From the NCBI GenBank assembly GCA_963930775.1, contig OZ005689.1, forward strand, positions 30,085,079-30,149,078: 64,000 bases of DNA. Direction: 5' to 3'. A model generated the notes under the pieces. The model ran no database searches. It saw only the letters and a program-made list of their open reading frames with translations, and was not told the DNA's origin. Positions within the stretch are counted from its first letter, which is position 1; each line of letters starts with the position of its first letter. This document shows, in pieces, positions 44,533 to 57,893 of this stretch. Position numbers and translations under genes: made by a program. The DNA is from Cliona cf. orientalis. Its lineage: Eukaryota; Porifera; Demospongiae; Clionaida; Clionaidae.

Positions 44533-46079
44533 TGCCATGGAGCACACTACCTGAAACTGTATATACAAGTAGTACTATTACCAATGGATACTGTCATCAA
44601 GGAGAATCAAGAGGAAGTAAGGATTGTATTGTACTCGATAATCATTCCCACAAAATTAATGCTTTCCATTAGTTCAAATGTGGAACACTAGCCAAAAGCT
44701 GAAAGCACCAAAGATCCTAACACTGCACTTTAAAATTTCAAGATATGCACGGATACCAGGGCATAATATGGGGTGAGTCTGACCTCGCCTTGTGATCAAC
44801 AGTGATCATTGATCGTGAGCAGGCTATGGTAGCTATGTCAAAATTAATGATACAAATTCACGGCACTAGATGTTTATACATTAGGGATAGCTATTAATGA
44901 ATTTTTTTGCAAATTAGGTCGAAATCGCAATATTTAATACCCACAAATTTTTAGGTCACGCCCATTTTAATTAAGCCGTGCACACAGCTTTAGCACTGCA
45001 TCCTAGCCCTAGCAGGCACTCCAACAAGTGCAAAACCTGCTAGTCTGAAGTGTGGTTTTACTACTTGTACAGAAGTTGACTACTACAACCACCAATCTCT
45101 TAGCTCAATGCATCTGTACAGACACAAGTATAAAATGAACACCATTGGTGCTAAACCCTCAGAGCTGTGAGATATTTAAATGAAGCAGCAAGTGCACTGA
45201 GCAGATTGCATTTATTAATGCAAGTTTCTCATACCACATCAATAGTGCAAGAAGTAGCAACCAGAATTCACGCATGCGCACATTGCATGTGATTGCGTAA
45301 TACACAACAGTATCATGTGTGCCATACAGTTGTTAGTGCATGCTGTGTCAGCAGTGTGCATAATAAACCCATAGGTATTGTTGAACATGTCCAAATGTCC
45401 AGGTAGGCTTACAGTGATACTAGATTGGAATTTCATAGTAATGGCTTCCGCCACGGACTTTCAAGTCTATACTTCTTTTAATATTTCTGCTAAATGATAT
45501 ATAGAGGTCTTTGTTTATCCACCACCTTACAACAATGTCCAAATTACGGTCAATGAGTGTTTTGTAAAACAGTCAGAGATGGTAGTATTGTAGTGAGCGC
45601 ATGCCTTGTCTACCTTGAAATGTTAGCTCAGGTCCATAGAGGCCCTGCATAAGGCCTGATACCCTGAACTTCGCCATACCATCCCACAAACTACTATTTC
45701 CTGAGTGAGTGGTGGGATCTAGATCCTGCAAGTCCAGAAAGATGTCTCCGCTTGATCACGCATCACTGGGATTATTGAGACATAGCTGCAAATAACCAGT
45801 GCCAATCTGCTGTGCTGTACTAGAAGACATGCAAACATAACCATGCCCCTCATTAACTCATTCCTGTAGATAGCTGGCTGACAAACTTGAAAGAAGGTTG
45901 TTTTAAGCCAAGTAGCAATGAATAATGCCTGTATAGGGAGTGAATTTTAGAGACCAGTAGGTATATTCCTGGTAGCACCATTCAGTTGTTGCTGCGCGCA
46001 CTGAGCAAGAGTATAGTACTACTATAGGCCGGTCAGCCATGGATGTGCCGGTGCACGCGCGACTGACACATGACTTCAC
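44533..46079. other. no gene seen
   Basis: AT-rich. Includes the 45135-45210 repeat shared with 38105-38190. If the transposase gene has a 5' exon it should lie here or in 44291-44333, but I could not place it. Confidence 0.3.
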
Positions 46080-46400
46080 CATGATAGCACATTATGAGCA
46101 TGTGCATTATATGACAAAATGGCATGTCAGACATGCCCAATCATTGATGATTATGTAACTGTCAAGATAACAATAAAATTAGCGTGTCACTGCACTGCGC
46201 GCTCCAAAACGGAGTAGATTTATACTCAAACTAAGGTGAGTGGTCAAGGCAGTCTTGAGTTAGCCCTAATAATGAAAAAGAAAGGAAGAAAGAAAGATTG
46301 ATAATTGGCAATTTTTCAAACATCTGGTTCTGACATGCACAATAATTATTGTTTTGATGAATGATCTTAGTCCTGACAGATCTAGATAGATAATTTCCGG
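46080..46400 (+). repeat. dispersed repeat family R4, copy 3
   Basis: Same word order as 37390-37830, including GCGCGCTCCAAAA-CGGAGTAGATTTATACTC and a GAAAG-rich stretch. Confidence 0.6.
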
Positions 46401-46656
46401 AGAATCTGATTATTAGTTTAAAATGTGAGGGGTATATAGCCAAATCGCAAAATTAAGTACTCGCAATTAAACCTGTCCTTAAGGTACTCAGTCATTATCA
46501 ATACATGGTACATGCGGATGCAGCATACAGTGTTAATACCGCTGTTTGTACATGCAGTCTGCACGAACGGGTCAAATTCTCTTATTCGCGTGGAAGTGAA
46601 TCACGCACCCGGAAGTTAATTTACACTATGGGGATTTTGTATGGGCGAATTCCAAC

Positions 46657-46692
46657 ATGGCTGACAGAACAGGCGGTCAACTCGAGTTGACG
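46657..46692 (+). promoter_or_regulatory. candidate promoter-proximal first exon
   Basis: An ETS-type CCGGAAGT word lies at 46610-46617. 40 bp later ATG 46657 begins 12 codons (MADRTGGQLELT) ending at a GTATGT donor. No following exon identified. Confidence 0.3.
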
Positions 46693-48050
46693 GTATGTGT
46701 CAGCAATGTCGGTGCGAAGGGTTTTGAGCCAAGCACTGGTTGAAAAAATTATATTATGAGCTACACACAGTAATTTCAAGAGGTAGGTTGTGTAAAACAG
46801 CTCTCCTGCTGCTGCCACCATCTGCAGGGATCCTCATTTCAACATATTTCAGAATTTTTGAACATATACTTGCACGCCTGCGATGGACCTAAAACTTGGT
46901 ACAGGACTTCAATACCATAATATCTACAACATAATTTTTTCAAGAGCTAAAGGTTGGCCCTAGTTGGGATCTGTGAGATGCATAAATCCGAAAATTTCCA
47001 CTATACTCAAGGCCCCCAGTCAGAGCCTACCCAACGCTGATGGCTGGATTAAATGGATGGTCTTAAGATTCTGTCCTAACACTCTATAGTAGAACCAACC
47101 CCGTATTCCAATTCACTACTGTTTTTGAGTGATGGTCGATTTTGTACAACGCATTTGGAGATTTATGTGTCTGGAGCATTTTTAGAAGTTTTGAACATGG
47201 TGAAGACAAGCAGCAAATCTTTCAAAAACACCAGTGTAGATACATTACAACCAGTAGTTTAACATATGTTATAGCTGAATCTTGATTGTTTCGAGATTTT
47301 TTGGTATCAAATCCTGATTTTTGTAATATGGTGCACTTGGCTCCCTTGACCCCTGCCTGGCCCGCTGACCTTTTTGGTGGTGGCGCTAATATTAATCATA
47401 AAAACGCGCGCAACCGTATACAATCACATTCATACAACGTGTGCGCAATATATTATCATGAATGCGCATACGTTTGACGCTTGCACAATGAGCTAGCCCT
47501 AGGCGCATGCGCCTGGCAACCAAAGTAAGCAACGTACTTCCTGTACAAATAAGAAAGTGTATGGAAAACGTGACCCCTTCGTGCAGACTGATGTACATGT
47601 ATTTTCATAATATATACTTGTATGAGTCTATAAGCTCTTAATGCTCGGTGGCAGTTATGGTAAAAAATTTAGTATTTGCGTGAAATGGTCTCTTTTCTCA
47701 GATACTGTCACTTTTCCGCGGTGACAAAAGTTTATACAGTCTGTGTCCTAACCTGCAGGGCATGAAAATGCGACCCGGTTGCCAAGAAAAAGTGACAGTT
47801 TTCGTAGAAATGCTCTGTAGTTGCCATGGTCAACACAAGCATTCGTAACTGCAAGGTATACATGAGCACGGGCTACGCACGGAGTCAACACGAGTTGTGC
47901 ACGACCATACAATCTCGGTTGTGGGCGTGGCCAATTCAGTCACTTGAATGTACATGCATACGGGCAACTTTGACCTTAGCAACGCATTAGGCAGCGTAGA
48001 TTGTGCAGCATCTTCGAGGTTTTTCAACGAGTAGTGTTCCTCGGAGAGTC
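46693..48050. other. no gene seen
   Basis: Short unsupported open frames only. Confidence 0.3.
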
Positions 48051-48052
48051 TT

Positions 48053-48287
48053 AAGCCCCGTTTACACGTACCAAACCAGAACCGGATTAAATCGCGTTTA
48101 TACACACACGCTTGACCCGAGTTAAGATATTCATAGCCCACTACTATGCACGTAACCCACATCAGGATGTGGGTTACAACCCGGGTCAACTAATTCGGTT
48201 TACAAGTGGATTAGCGCGTTTACACATAAGTGAGTTAGTTTAACACGGATCCTGACCCGAGTTAAGGCCTACGTGTAAATGGGGCTT
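48053..48287. mobile_element. miniature element with AGCCCCGTTTACACG ends
   Basis: AAGCCCCGTTTACACGTA at the left is inverted at the right as TACGTGTAAATGGGGCTT. Internal GACCCGAGTTAA words also recur. The target duplication is not clear. Confidence 0.75.
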
Positions 48288-48551
48288 TAGCAGTTTCTTT
48301 GGTAAGCGTTGCATTTCTTTAGCTGTCATGTATGCGACTGCTTTGCTTTGTTGTAGCAACAGCAGTGTAGACCTGGCAAGACAACTGATATTTTGGAGTG
48401 AATCTGATAGAATGCAAGTTGTTTGTGATTAACCAATGGTTTTCTCGACGACAGAGTGTTCCTTCTTTCAGTAAGTTATTCATTCTTCAGTTGCATATAT
48501 GTAGTGCTGGTGCCTGAGTGCAATATAGCTGTCCACCTTTTGTATATGTAA

Positions 48552-48660
48552 TAGATTATAACACGGGTGCGAGGGATGTATGGCATTGATTGCACTGAAG
48601 CACGAAGCTGCCTGAGGGCCGAGTGCAATAAATGCCATGCATCCCGAGTACACGTTATGC
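48552..48660. repeat. imperfect hairpin of about 105 bp
   Basis: ATAACACGGGTGCGAGGGAT and ATGGCATTGATTGCACT are answered inverted by AGTGCAATAAATGCCAT and ATCCCGAGTACACGTTAT. Confidence 0.65.
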
Positions 48661-49295
48661 CTAGTTTATATATATCCCAAGGCCAAGGCTATCATAGTTA
48701 CTGAGTTAGTAAACAAAGAAATTATCCTCTGCTAACTACAAAGACGCTGTTTGTGCTCACTATGAAGCTGCCATCTCCGTTCACTTGTTGAACATCATAT
48801 GGTTGTTGTTTCAGCTCACCATTCACTATGGGTGTGGTTCAGGCGACAGGCGCTGCTAGATGTTCAGGAGAATGCAATATCACTTACATAGGCTTAGATC
48901 TGTTCTGCTAAGCTTCTCAACCCCCCAAGGAACCCAAGGGCCTAACGCTCGGCTCTCTTTTCACTATTAGAGCACACTACAAACTGAATACAGTAATGAT
49001 ACAACTTTTGCACATGCTTAGTCCATTTAAAAAATCGGAGAAAGAGTCGTAAAGATGCAGTTGGTCTTATTCTACAAAAATGTGTTGAAAACTAGTAAGA
49101 ATACTGTAATTATCTCTTGTAAGTAGCCTTCTTAGAGAAAATTTTGACTTAAAACCTTATAAATTAGCGTAAAGCCTTGCCATGTTCAAAAGTAGAATAA
49201 GCTAGAAATAGCGGACACACTAACACACACACACACATACACACAAAGTGAGTACTATAATTATCTCTCGTGCGCATGCACACCAAGTGTTAAAT
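48661..49295. other. no gene seen
   Basis: No supported exon. A (CA)n run near 49220-49236 precedes the element at 49296. Confidence 0.3.
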
Positions 49296-49739
49296 ACCTT
49301 ATGGCAGGTAACTTTCGTGGGGCCTAATTTTCGTGGAAAGTCCAAAAAGGCCCTCAATCAATTTTCGTGGTTCGCGACAGAAACCAGTCCTAGACTAGGG
49401 GCGTGGCACTGCTGCATAAGTGATGATGTAATTGATACACGTGCTCACGATCTTCTTTGTTACTAAGCCATACCTATAGAGACTTGGACAAAAGGCATGA
49501 GATAGAAGAATATTAGTGTCGAAGACGCTATCAGCTGGATGATAGTGGGGCTACTATTGCTTGCTAACACTGAAAAGTGTTGACCGCGCTGCCACGATGT
49601 TTGTGGCCACGCCCATCATCATGGACTCACATATCACCGTAGGCATTAATTTTCGTGGGTGGGATAATTTCGTGACTGCCAAATCAACCACGAAAATAAC
49701 AAGAATTAGCACCCCACGAAAATTACCCGCCATACGGTA
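49296..49739. mobile_element. TA-flanked miniature element, relative of the gag insertion
   Basis: TA flanks. Left CCTTATGGCAGGTAACTTTC and inverted right CCGTATGGCGGGTAATTTTC, both followed by GTGGGG. No coding remnant recognised. Confidence 0.8.
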
Positions 49740-50423
49740 TATGAGATATGCATCATGCACAGCTGCATCGCTTATGTGGAGCTTGCTCAGGCTCGCCCCC
49801 AAAATAGTAGAGAACCCATCTTGAAGGAAACCCCTGAAACGTGGACATCTACTTTAAGGCAAGCACACAATAATATGATGCAAGATCACACATTGCACTG
49901 TGTCGTCCATGCATCAGATCAAAAAATTTCACTGCAAACTCGATATTTCACCATTCTCAAACTTTAACACAATGCAGCACAAGACCTTGGGTCAATATTG
50001 CGAACCAGGCTTTAATCAGGACTTTGGTCCCACCTCCATGTTGGTTACTTCATGTTTTCACTAGTGTGCAAGAGGGCAGTTCAAACTTCCTGTCAATAGG
50101 ATACTAAATTCATAAAATTCATACTTAGAGGAGCTACGAAACCTCCACTTAAATACACAGTACACGTTCATGGGGTTCTGCCTACACTGGTAACACTACT
50201 GGAAGCCAATTCTATGAAAAGTGTAATGAAAATATGAGAAAATCATATGTGCTGAGCTCTTAGAGCTGGAATAGTCTTGGAAATTGAGGCCAGAGCCCAA
50301 TTCTTTGGTGTGTAACTGTGGGAAATAATTTCATAGTGTTGGAATAATATATTATCACTTGGAGTACACATGTGATAAATATTGGAAATCTAGAAAATAT
50401 TTTTCTAAGTAATCTATAAAAAG
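49740..50423. other. no gene seen
   Basis: Spacer between two TA-flanked elements; no supported exon. Confidence 0.3.
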
Positions 50424-51017
50424 TACCGTATATGTTCTAATATAGGCGCCACCCTAATTTAAGCGCCCTTTGGGACCTGCGCAATTTTTTCGGTTCTAAT
50501 TTAAGGCGCCTTTCCGGACATCAATTATTTTTAGGCGGCGCCTATTTAATTGGAATGTATTGCCACGTGCAATATGGCATATCTCGGTACCATCGATTGA
50601 TCTATCGAGCTAGCAGTTTAGATGTCAAACTGAGCTGTCTCCTACATTTATATAAGCATGCACTTACCAACTGGTTTGATGTCTTTCTGGAGTTAGAGAC
50701 AATCGTTCTGATGGCTACGGTACCGACAACTCGAGAATGATTCAGCGATCAGAGTGAAATTTCCAAAAATAACTGAAACTAGAACCATATTTTTGTTGTT
50801 CTCGCCACTATCATATTCACTGCCACTAAATAGGACTGATTAGTGATAGCGCTTGTGCTCTGGCAAAACTTCCAGAACCGTTCTAATTGCAGCGCTTAGG
50901 CGCCTCCCTAATTTAGGCGCCCTTTAACCTGCTCGTGAATTTTTCGGTTCTAATTGGAGGCGCCTGCACGATCTGTAATTATTTTTTGGGGGCGCCTATA
51001 TTAGAAAGTATACGGTA
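50424..51017. mobile_element. TA-flanked miniature element with GGCGCC-rich ends
   Basis: Left CCGTATATGTTCTAATATAG then GCGCC; inverted right CCGTATACTTTCTAATATAG then GCGCC. The GGCGCC(T/C) motif recurs at both inner sides. Confidence 0.85.
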
Positions 51018-53944
51018 TACACATATAGTAATTTTTATGTGTTGTTAATATATTGGAAATTTTTCATAATATACAATTTTAAAGTATTTGTACATGTACA
51101 TACAAGCCAAAGAATATTTAATAGCCACATACCTATAAGCTATTCTGATCCCCTACATGCATATCAAGGACACAAGGGCATCACTGAGGTATTACTGACA
51201 AAACACATTAGACACTTTTGTTATATATAGGTATTGAATGAAAATCAATAGCTGCCGCTCTTGAATAGTAGCCGTACCACACCTATTATTCGAGAAGTAC
51301 ATGTACATTAGCATGTGAACATGCCTCATGACTCATTCTTGATAGATGATACATGAAAAGTAACTAAAATTAAATTAATACTTAGCAGTCTTCTAGAACA
51401 AGCTGTAGCCTTCTACATCGGCAAAGGAGTCCGAATCAGTGGTGTCAATTGACCATTTCTCTATGGATTGCCTCTCTGGCAGCTACTGGTATTAATGAAG
51501 CACAATAGTGCAAAACCCTCGGCGCGCAAGTACTGAGCATTACTGCATTAGTGCAAGAAGCTTACATGCATCCTATAGGCCTATGGACTTCCTAGAGTAA
51601 CCACAAGAATGCCCATTGCATGCGATTGCGTAATGTCCAGCAGTATCACATGTGTAATGCTGTGTCAGCATTTTGTAGCATGCAGAGATGGCCAAGAAGC
51701 TTCTCTGCCAGTGTAGTATGATCAGTGATGAACCAGTCGTGTTGTTGGATCTATAACTAACCATATATACTTTTCGAGTTGAAAAGAAGCCATCGCTGTC
51801 TCGTTTGGCCGTTGAAAGTTCGCCAGGGAGCGAGGAAGGAAGCGGTGACCAGCAAATGACGCCATAACTCTTGAACAAAGCGTTTTCAGGGAAAGCCAAA
51901 CGGTAAAAACGTTGAAAACACCATAAAGAACCCTATAAAACTTTGTTTGCGACATACAAACGAGGTAGGCAGCTGATTTTGTGGTAATAGACAGACAGAC
52001 ACACACACAGAACGACTACCGTAACCCTGCGGCGCATGCGCCGAGGGTTAATAAACACCACTCTCAAATAGAAGTCATCACTTTGAATATCATATAGCTT
52101 TTTGACATGATACTATTGTGGCCTATGTGGAATGCATGGAAGGAAACCACGCTTGTAAATTCCCGTATCACGATGAGTTTGATCCGTATCATGTGCTGTT
52201 TGAAGCCGTATCAACACCTGTTTGACACGTGACCTCATGCTGAGTCAGCATAATTATATCATGCTATAGCTGTGTAAGTGTGTGCTGGTGCCATGCATAA
52301 AGATCGACACCATATAGGCAGGACATGATCAAGACAACGTGAGTTTAATGTACCACAGACTGAATACAGGAGTGTACTGATATAGCTAGTGTGCTAGATA
52401 GCAATTAAACAGTCAGTGAGCATGATGAGCTGTTGTAGCTGAAACTAGTGTGTCACTGATGTATTAATAAGTGAGTTTAAGTCGAGGGTGAGTGGATCAG
52501 GTCAAAGTCGAAGTTAGGGTTGTCAAAACTAGACGTGAGTAAACCCTCGATGCCAATGTCGAATGTGTCGTAAAGCTTTGTCCTAGCCATTCTTCCTTAC
52601 ATACCTTCGTCCTCGGTCTCAAGATCTACTGGACCCTAATACTATTAGACTACGTACATGTGGTATCATAGGATACGGGAATAATGAAGGTGATTGGTCC
52701 GATTATTAACCAACAGTCTACACTAATACCTACAATTTAATGGCAAAATGGAAATGATGTTTTCCTGCGTATAATTACGCACGCACGCGTACGTATTACG
52801 TGGGTACACGCAATAATCTCGTATACGTCCGTATATCTATCCGTGTACCGCGCCCTACCCAGGACGGAATGAATTTTTCTCGTTTTCAAAGGTTCGTTTC
52901 TCGAAGCGCCTCGAGCGGTTCTGTTCCACGCTACTGCTATACACTGCCACTATGGTATAGACATCGAGGATGCCTCGTTTTTCGTTCTGGAATGAGTATT
53001 ACAGATTTGCCCCGAATTCAAAGTTCCATTCAGCCAGAAAAGATCAAGAAATGGACGAGCGAGTTGAACTGTCACGAAGAAAGTACTCAAGACGAAGAGT
53101 TGGTAGCTATAACACAGCTAATTTAGTAGCTAAAGTTCAGTATTTTCTTTAGTTGACAGTCTAGCTAGATACTACCAAGAAAATAGAACAGGCTAAAGTG
53201 ATAAATTATTTTAGATTTTCAAAGAGCGCTCATGGTGGCTGAATGACCCTGGAAGACTCGGGATTCAGCCGAGTAACTGCTCTGGTACTTACCTACTAGT
53301 GGACCAAGTCCCCTAGCGCTGGTGTGAGTGTTACAGATTTGCCCCGAATTCAAAGATGCCATCAGCCATACGCGGCTGAAAACTGGTTCATGTCTACATC
53401 GGTCATCTCAGCACGCTTAGTCTTGTTCTTGGTATCAATGTGAAGCTCAGCTCTTCTTCTTTACAATCGTACTTTAGATAAAATGATAGCTAACTCACAC
53501 TAGAAGATACAGTTGTACATAGACATGCACTATTTTTGACCCCACGTGTATGGCATGCAATCATTAACCCCCACAGGCGCCATGTAAACCGTGCGTTGAC
53601 ATTAAAATGTATATGGACTTCCGGTGGTCTTAGTGTAGACAGACCAATGGTAATTGAGATTTAGCTATAATTATGATAAAAGCACATAGTATGTACCACA
53701 CAAACTTGGGCAATGAAATAAATAGTAGCCACAATGTCTGATCAGCAGCCAATGACGATCTTCACCTAACTTTGCTTCACTCTAGTATTTAGCTATGGTA
53801 AATATTGTCATTGGCCTAAACTGTATATTGATGATGATGCATCAGTATACATACTAGTATTTAATCTTTTATTATCCAATATACATGTAAAACAACCTTT
53901 CCCAGCATCATCAGCTGTTAAAAGAGTTGGAAAAAAATCGGCCT
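51018..53944. other. no gene confirmed
   Basis: Contains the repeated element end ACTACCGTAACCCT(G/C)... near 52014 and a 27-bp word (TTACAGATTTGCCCCGAATT...) present near 52999 and again near 53332. A 109-codon open frame at 52800-53126 lies on this duplicated stretch and lacks other support. Confidence 0.35.
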
Positions 53945-54022
53945 TAACAGGATTCGAACCGGGGCACGCATTTCACACTACCTGGCAGACTCAGAGCTTA
54001 ACCATTAGACCATCTGGACAGT
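53945..54022 (-). repeat. tRNA-derived SINE-like copy 2
   Basis: Minus strand: TGGTCTAATGGTTAA (box A, 54012-53998) and GGTTCGAATCC (box B, 53960-53950). The middle GAAATGCGTGCCCC matches copy 1. The arms do not pair as a functional tRNA, so I call it tRNA-derived. Confidence 0.6.
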
Positions 54023-55449
54023 AGTATAGTTGTGGCTTTTGTGTTTTGACAAGGACATTTTCGCTTATAACTCAACAATGAAAGTGAAATTGCAAATTCT
54101 GGAACGTATAAATTTTGTTTTTTTTTATACTCTATCTGCTGGTCTTTGAATTATCTTCGTAGCATGTTCTGGGGCTGAGTTTACTTACATTATATTACAT
54201 TACATTACAGATTGATTTTATTTTTCTTCCCACTTAGGATGTAATTAGGATGTAATATCGTTGGTTTCACTCTTATTATTTTGTTGATTGGTTTTATTCA
54301 ACTTTTCTAATAATATTATGATATTCACAATTGAATAATTTTACCATACTAAACCTACATTCATGAGCTTTAATACTATTCTAACACTATTTATGCTGAC
54401 ATTTTCCCACTAATAAGATTGGAATAGTATGGGAAACTCCAGTACTATTCCCAAACGCAATTGAGCAATTTCCCACCAAAATTGGGTCAAATTTTCAGAT
54501 ACATTACCAGTACTTCTTTGATGATATGAAATGGATCATACGCACACACGCTTTCCTATATTCTTCATATCATTTTCTTATACCTACTTTCCAGTAGTGT
54601 AAGCTCTGGTGAAGATCAAGCAGTTATAAATCACCAACAATACCTGTCACTTGGGTGCAATTTGTTATAGTTAAAGCATGGGGCCAGAAATTTATGGCAG
54701 TAGTCCGAGGGCATAGCCTGAAGACAAGTGATTGGCCAAAGTCATGCGCACCATAGTGTATGTGCATAGCAACAACCGTTCTGACTTAGCAACACTGAAT
54801 AGTCCTACACAGAAGAGTCGCACAGAATAATAATATGATGGATAGCTTGAGTCAGAGAACCATGGCTAGTTGAGATAACCAGGGCAGAACTGCCAGATAG
54901 AGAGGTAACTAATCGGTTCCTGATTAGTGTCAATTAGTGTGCTGCATATTATGTGTATGTGTACACATGTGTATGCATAGTGCAAACTATACAGTGCACA
55001 CGAAATTACATTGTAATGAACTATGGAGGAATTTATGAATCATGATTTCCTTGTACCTCTCAGAGAGGGAAATTAAAGCCCAGCTGGCTCTATCGTATAT
55101 ATAGGTATGGTAGGTGGGATATATCAAGTGATTATTGAACTATCACAATCAAATTTGTAGGCAGAAATCCGCAAAAAAACTGATACTTACCTCGCTTCCT
55201 GAATATGAAATTCTATCCATAGATTTGACACAATGGTATTACGATGATATCCAACACAGACTAAGAGAGTGATACTATAATTGTTCAGATATTTTAGACC
55301 AAAGACCAAACAAAGCTCAGTTCATACAGCTAACAGCATAAAACAAATGGGTAGCCAAATAAGGCAGGCACTGAAACTTATATACACACCAACTTTCCAA
55401 GTGATGCAAGCAAACTACGGTATTACATCAAGTAATCAGCAATTACAAA
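54023..55449. other. no gene seen
   Basis: AT-rich with a TTACATTACATTACA microsatellite near 54190. Confidence 0.35.
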
Positions 55450-55624
55450 TACCATAGTGTCTGGGCAAGTGCCCATGGGCGCTTAAATATAACCTGCGAT
55501 TTTGGCCCGCGTGGGCTGGGATCAAAATTCCATATGTTTGCATAGAAGCTTCTATATTGGCCCCTTGAAAAGCGGTACATGGGCACTTACCTGGGAGTGG
55601 GTGCTTGCCCAGGAAACTACAGTA
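55450..55624. mobile_element. TA-flanked miniature element
   Basis: Left TACCATAGTGTCTGGGCAAG; inverted right TACTGTAGTTTCCTGGGCAAG-like. Inner GGGCACTTACCT and CAAGTGCCCATGG words also pair. Confidence 0.65.
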
Positions 55625-56201
55625 CATGTATTAGCAAGGCAGGGCAGGTATGTAGGTACATAGTTACAATATCAAGGAAAGGCTAGCCAACTAATTTTAG
55701 CACCTATTCATGTGGGAGAGGAAAAGGACACATGGTACACATGTTTGTTCTCCTTTGGGATTTTAGATTAGTGTCTTCAGTATTCTAAATCCTGTAGATC
55801 CCTTGGCTTCAGTGTCTAACTTATATTTATATCCCACCTAGGCCTTGTATCCTAGGTAACAGGGGTGAACTAACTAAGATATTTCCCTCCCTCTGGCACT
55901 TACAGTGTATATTCCCTTGTATTGTCTAATATCGTTGACTAAACTGACGGTGAAGAGTCTTGGACATGGCAAGTACTAGTAGTTGACAGACAGCTATTCT
56001 AAACACTCGTAGCTAGCTAGCTAACAGGCTACTCACAGTTAATAGCTCCTCAGTAAGCGAGTTCAGTTAATTTATAGATTCTTTGTCTTATCACTGTTAA
56101 TCTTGAATTTATTTCTATGGAGAGGTTTGTTTCCATGGAGAGGAGCCCTTGACAAATCAACAGTGGGATATAAATCAGTTAATGCACGATATCCAGGGAA
56201 T
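55625..56201. other. no gene seen
   Basis: No supported exon or element. Confidence 0.3.
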
Positions 56202-56421
56202 TACCGTATTTCTTCTAAAAATTCAGCATGAAAATAATAATATTGCTTTAGCTTTGCCGAATTTTTAGAGGTTGATATTCAACATTCTGTCTGCGTGCGC
56301 ATTCCATTCCCATTTATAGCATATACGCATGACGACCTTTGCCAAAAATTAGAGACTATTTTAAATCATTCGGTAAAGGGTGCCGAATGATTAGAAGGGC
56401 TGAATTTTAGAAGAAATCCTA
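56202..56421. mobile_element. TA-flanked miniature element
   Basis: Left CCGTATTTCTTCTAAAAATT; inverted right GGATTTCTTCTAAAATTCAG. Both then carry GCTGAAT or GAATTTTTAG words. Confidence 0.7.
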
Positions 56422-56540
56422 AGTGAAAGATGGGAGATAACCACGTGTCACCCTCGGGCTCCACCCTTGTGTCTCGGATGGTTATCTGCCATAATTCCCT
56501 GGCTACTGTGCATTTAATTTTTCTGTATATACTATCTACC

Positions 56541-57000
56541 ATAGAGTCGGTAGACTCTATAAGTAGGGATGGCCTGGATATGCCATATATGTAATACATT
56601 GCAAATACCCAAATATCTCAAAATAGGTAATTTTGTGAAATTTCTAAGTGTGAAAATCAGAAATCTCAAGCAAATTATGCATCTAACAAGACCAAAATCA
56701 TTCATCAAAACAATTGTATACGTCAGAACCAGATATTCAAAAAAATAGGCCATTTCTCATTATTGATTTCTTTCTTTCTAGTTGGGCTAGCTCAAGACTG
56801 CCTCCACCGCTCATCTTACTTTGAGTATAAATCCACTTTATTTTGTAGCGCGCAGTGCAGTGGCACGCTAGTTTGGCCTTATCTCGACAGTTACATAATA
56901 GTGGGTATGTACGGCGCATTATCGAATGGGTTTGTCTGATACACCTTCTGTGATATAATGTGCATGCTCGGAATATGTTGCCATGGTGAAGTCATGTGAC
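56541..57000 (-). repeat. dispersed repeat family R4, copy 4
   Basis: Starts AGAGTCGGTAGACTCTATAA as copy 1 and is the inverse of copies 2 and 3, with the CTTT-rich stretch and TTTGAGTATAAATCCACTTT. Confidence 0.65.
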
Positions 57001-57026
57001 AGCGCCTGGCCCTAGGCGCCTATGTA

Positions 57027-57234
57027 GGCCTAGGCGAGCTAGCTCGCTCGTATATCACTAGCGCGTGCAACGGCACGCTGGACAGATCGTGGATATGAAG
57101 GTTCAAGGCTCGAGGAGCGGTAAGGTGCTAGGCATAGGCGAGCTACTCGCTAGCGCTTGCAGCATTTTTGCTACGCTGGATTGATCATAGATATCATATC
57201 ATCATACAGCGAAGGCGCAAGGCTCGAGCAGCGG
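57027..57234 (+). repeat. two tandem units of about 105 bp
   Basis: TAGGCGAGCTA ... CACGCTGGA ... GATCGTGGATAT ... GGCTCGAGGAGCGGTA is repeated with changes at 57129-57234. Confidence 0.65.
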
Positions 57235-57526
57235 TATTAAACGTACTGATCATAAATATTATGCCGGTGCTGCCAACAGTAAAACTTGAAATTTGGTTTT
57301 CTCCCTAAGCGGAAAAGTCTCATCACTACTTGGGCCGCCTAAAACAGCCTTCTTTGTCATAATATATCCTGTTCATCGTCATAATAATAATATTATTATG
57401 AAAGCAAGTTAATGAGGGGCGTGGCAAAGAATTTTGCGCACCTCCCATCTTCCACTTAATGAGCAAACCATGTAAGATGGCATTGATAAATTACACTAAG
57501 TGCAAAAGAACAGAAACAAGTACATA

Positions 57527-57893
57527 AACAATTGAATAAAATTGAAGAATGAAGTAGGGATGGCAGGATCAAAAAGTACACAAACAAAAGATAATCACAT
57601 CTACTATACATCCTTACGCTTGCTTTTTGAGGGGTGCAAAAATAACCAGTAATAATGCGGTTGAATCAAACTGATAAACCCGAACCATCGCGACAACTAG
57701 GGAACAACCTGCATGAATGTCTCCCACGTACCGCGCTCAACAAACACGTCAACCATAATTAATAGGTGCACAATAGTCGAGAAAAGCAAGCGTAGAATGT
57801 ATAATAGATGCGATTATCTCTTGTTCTTGTACTTTTTGATCCTGCCACCCCCTACTTTATTCTTCAATTTTATTCAATCGTTTCTATACTTGT
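57527..57893. mobile_element. foldback element at the inner edge of the right arm
   Basis: Arms of about 105-115 bp (AATTGAATAAAATTGAAGAA ... AAGCAAGCGTA-type ends) are inverted copies. The left duplication arm holds only the part equivalent to 57607-57893, so the duplication breakpoint lies inside this foldback. Confidence 0.75.

Noticed and set aside
52800..53126. 109-codon Arg/Ser-rich frame
   Set aside because: Lies in a partly duplicated non-coding stretch, and no splice or domain signal was found.
53945..54022. Functional tRNA gene
   Set aside because: Boxes A and B are present, but the acceptor and T stems do not pair.
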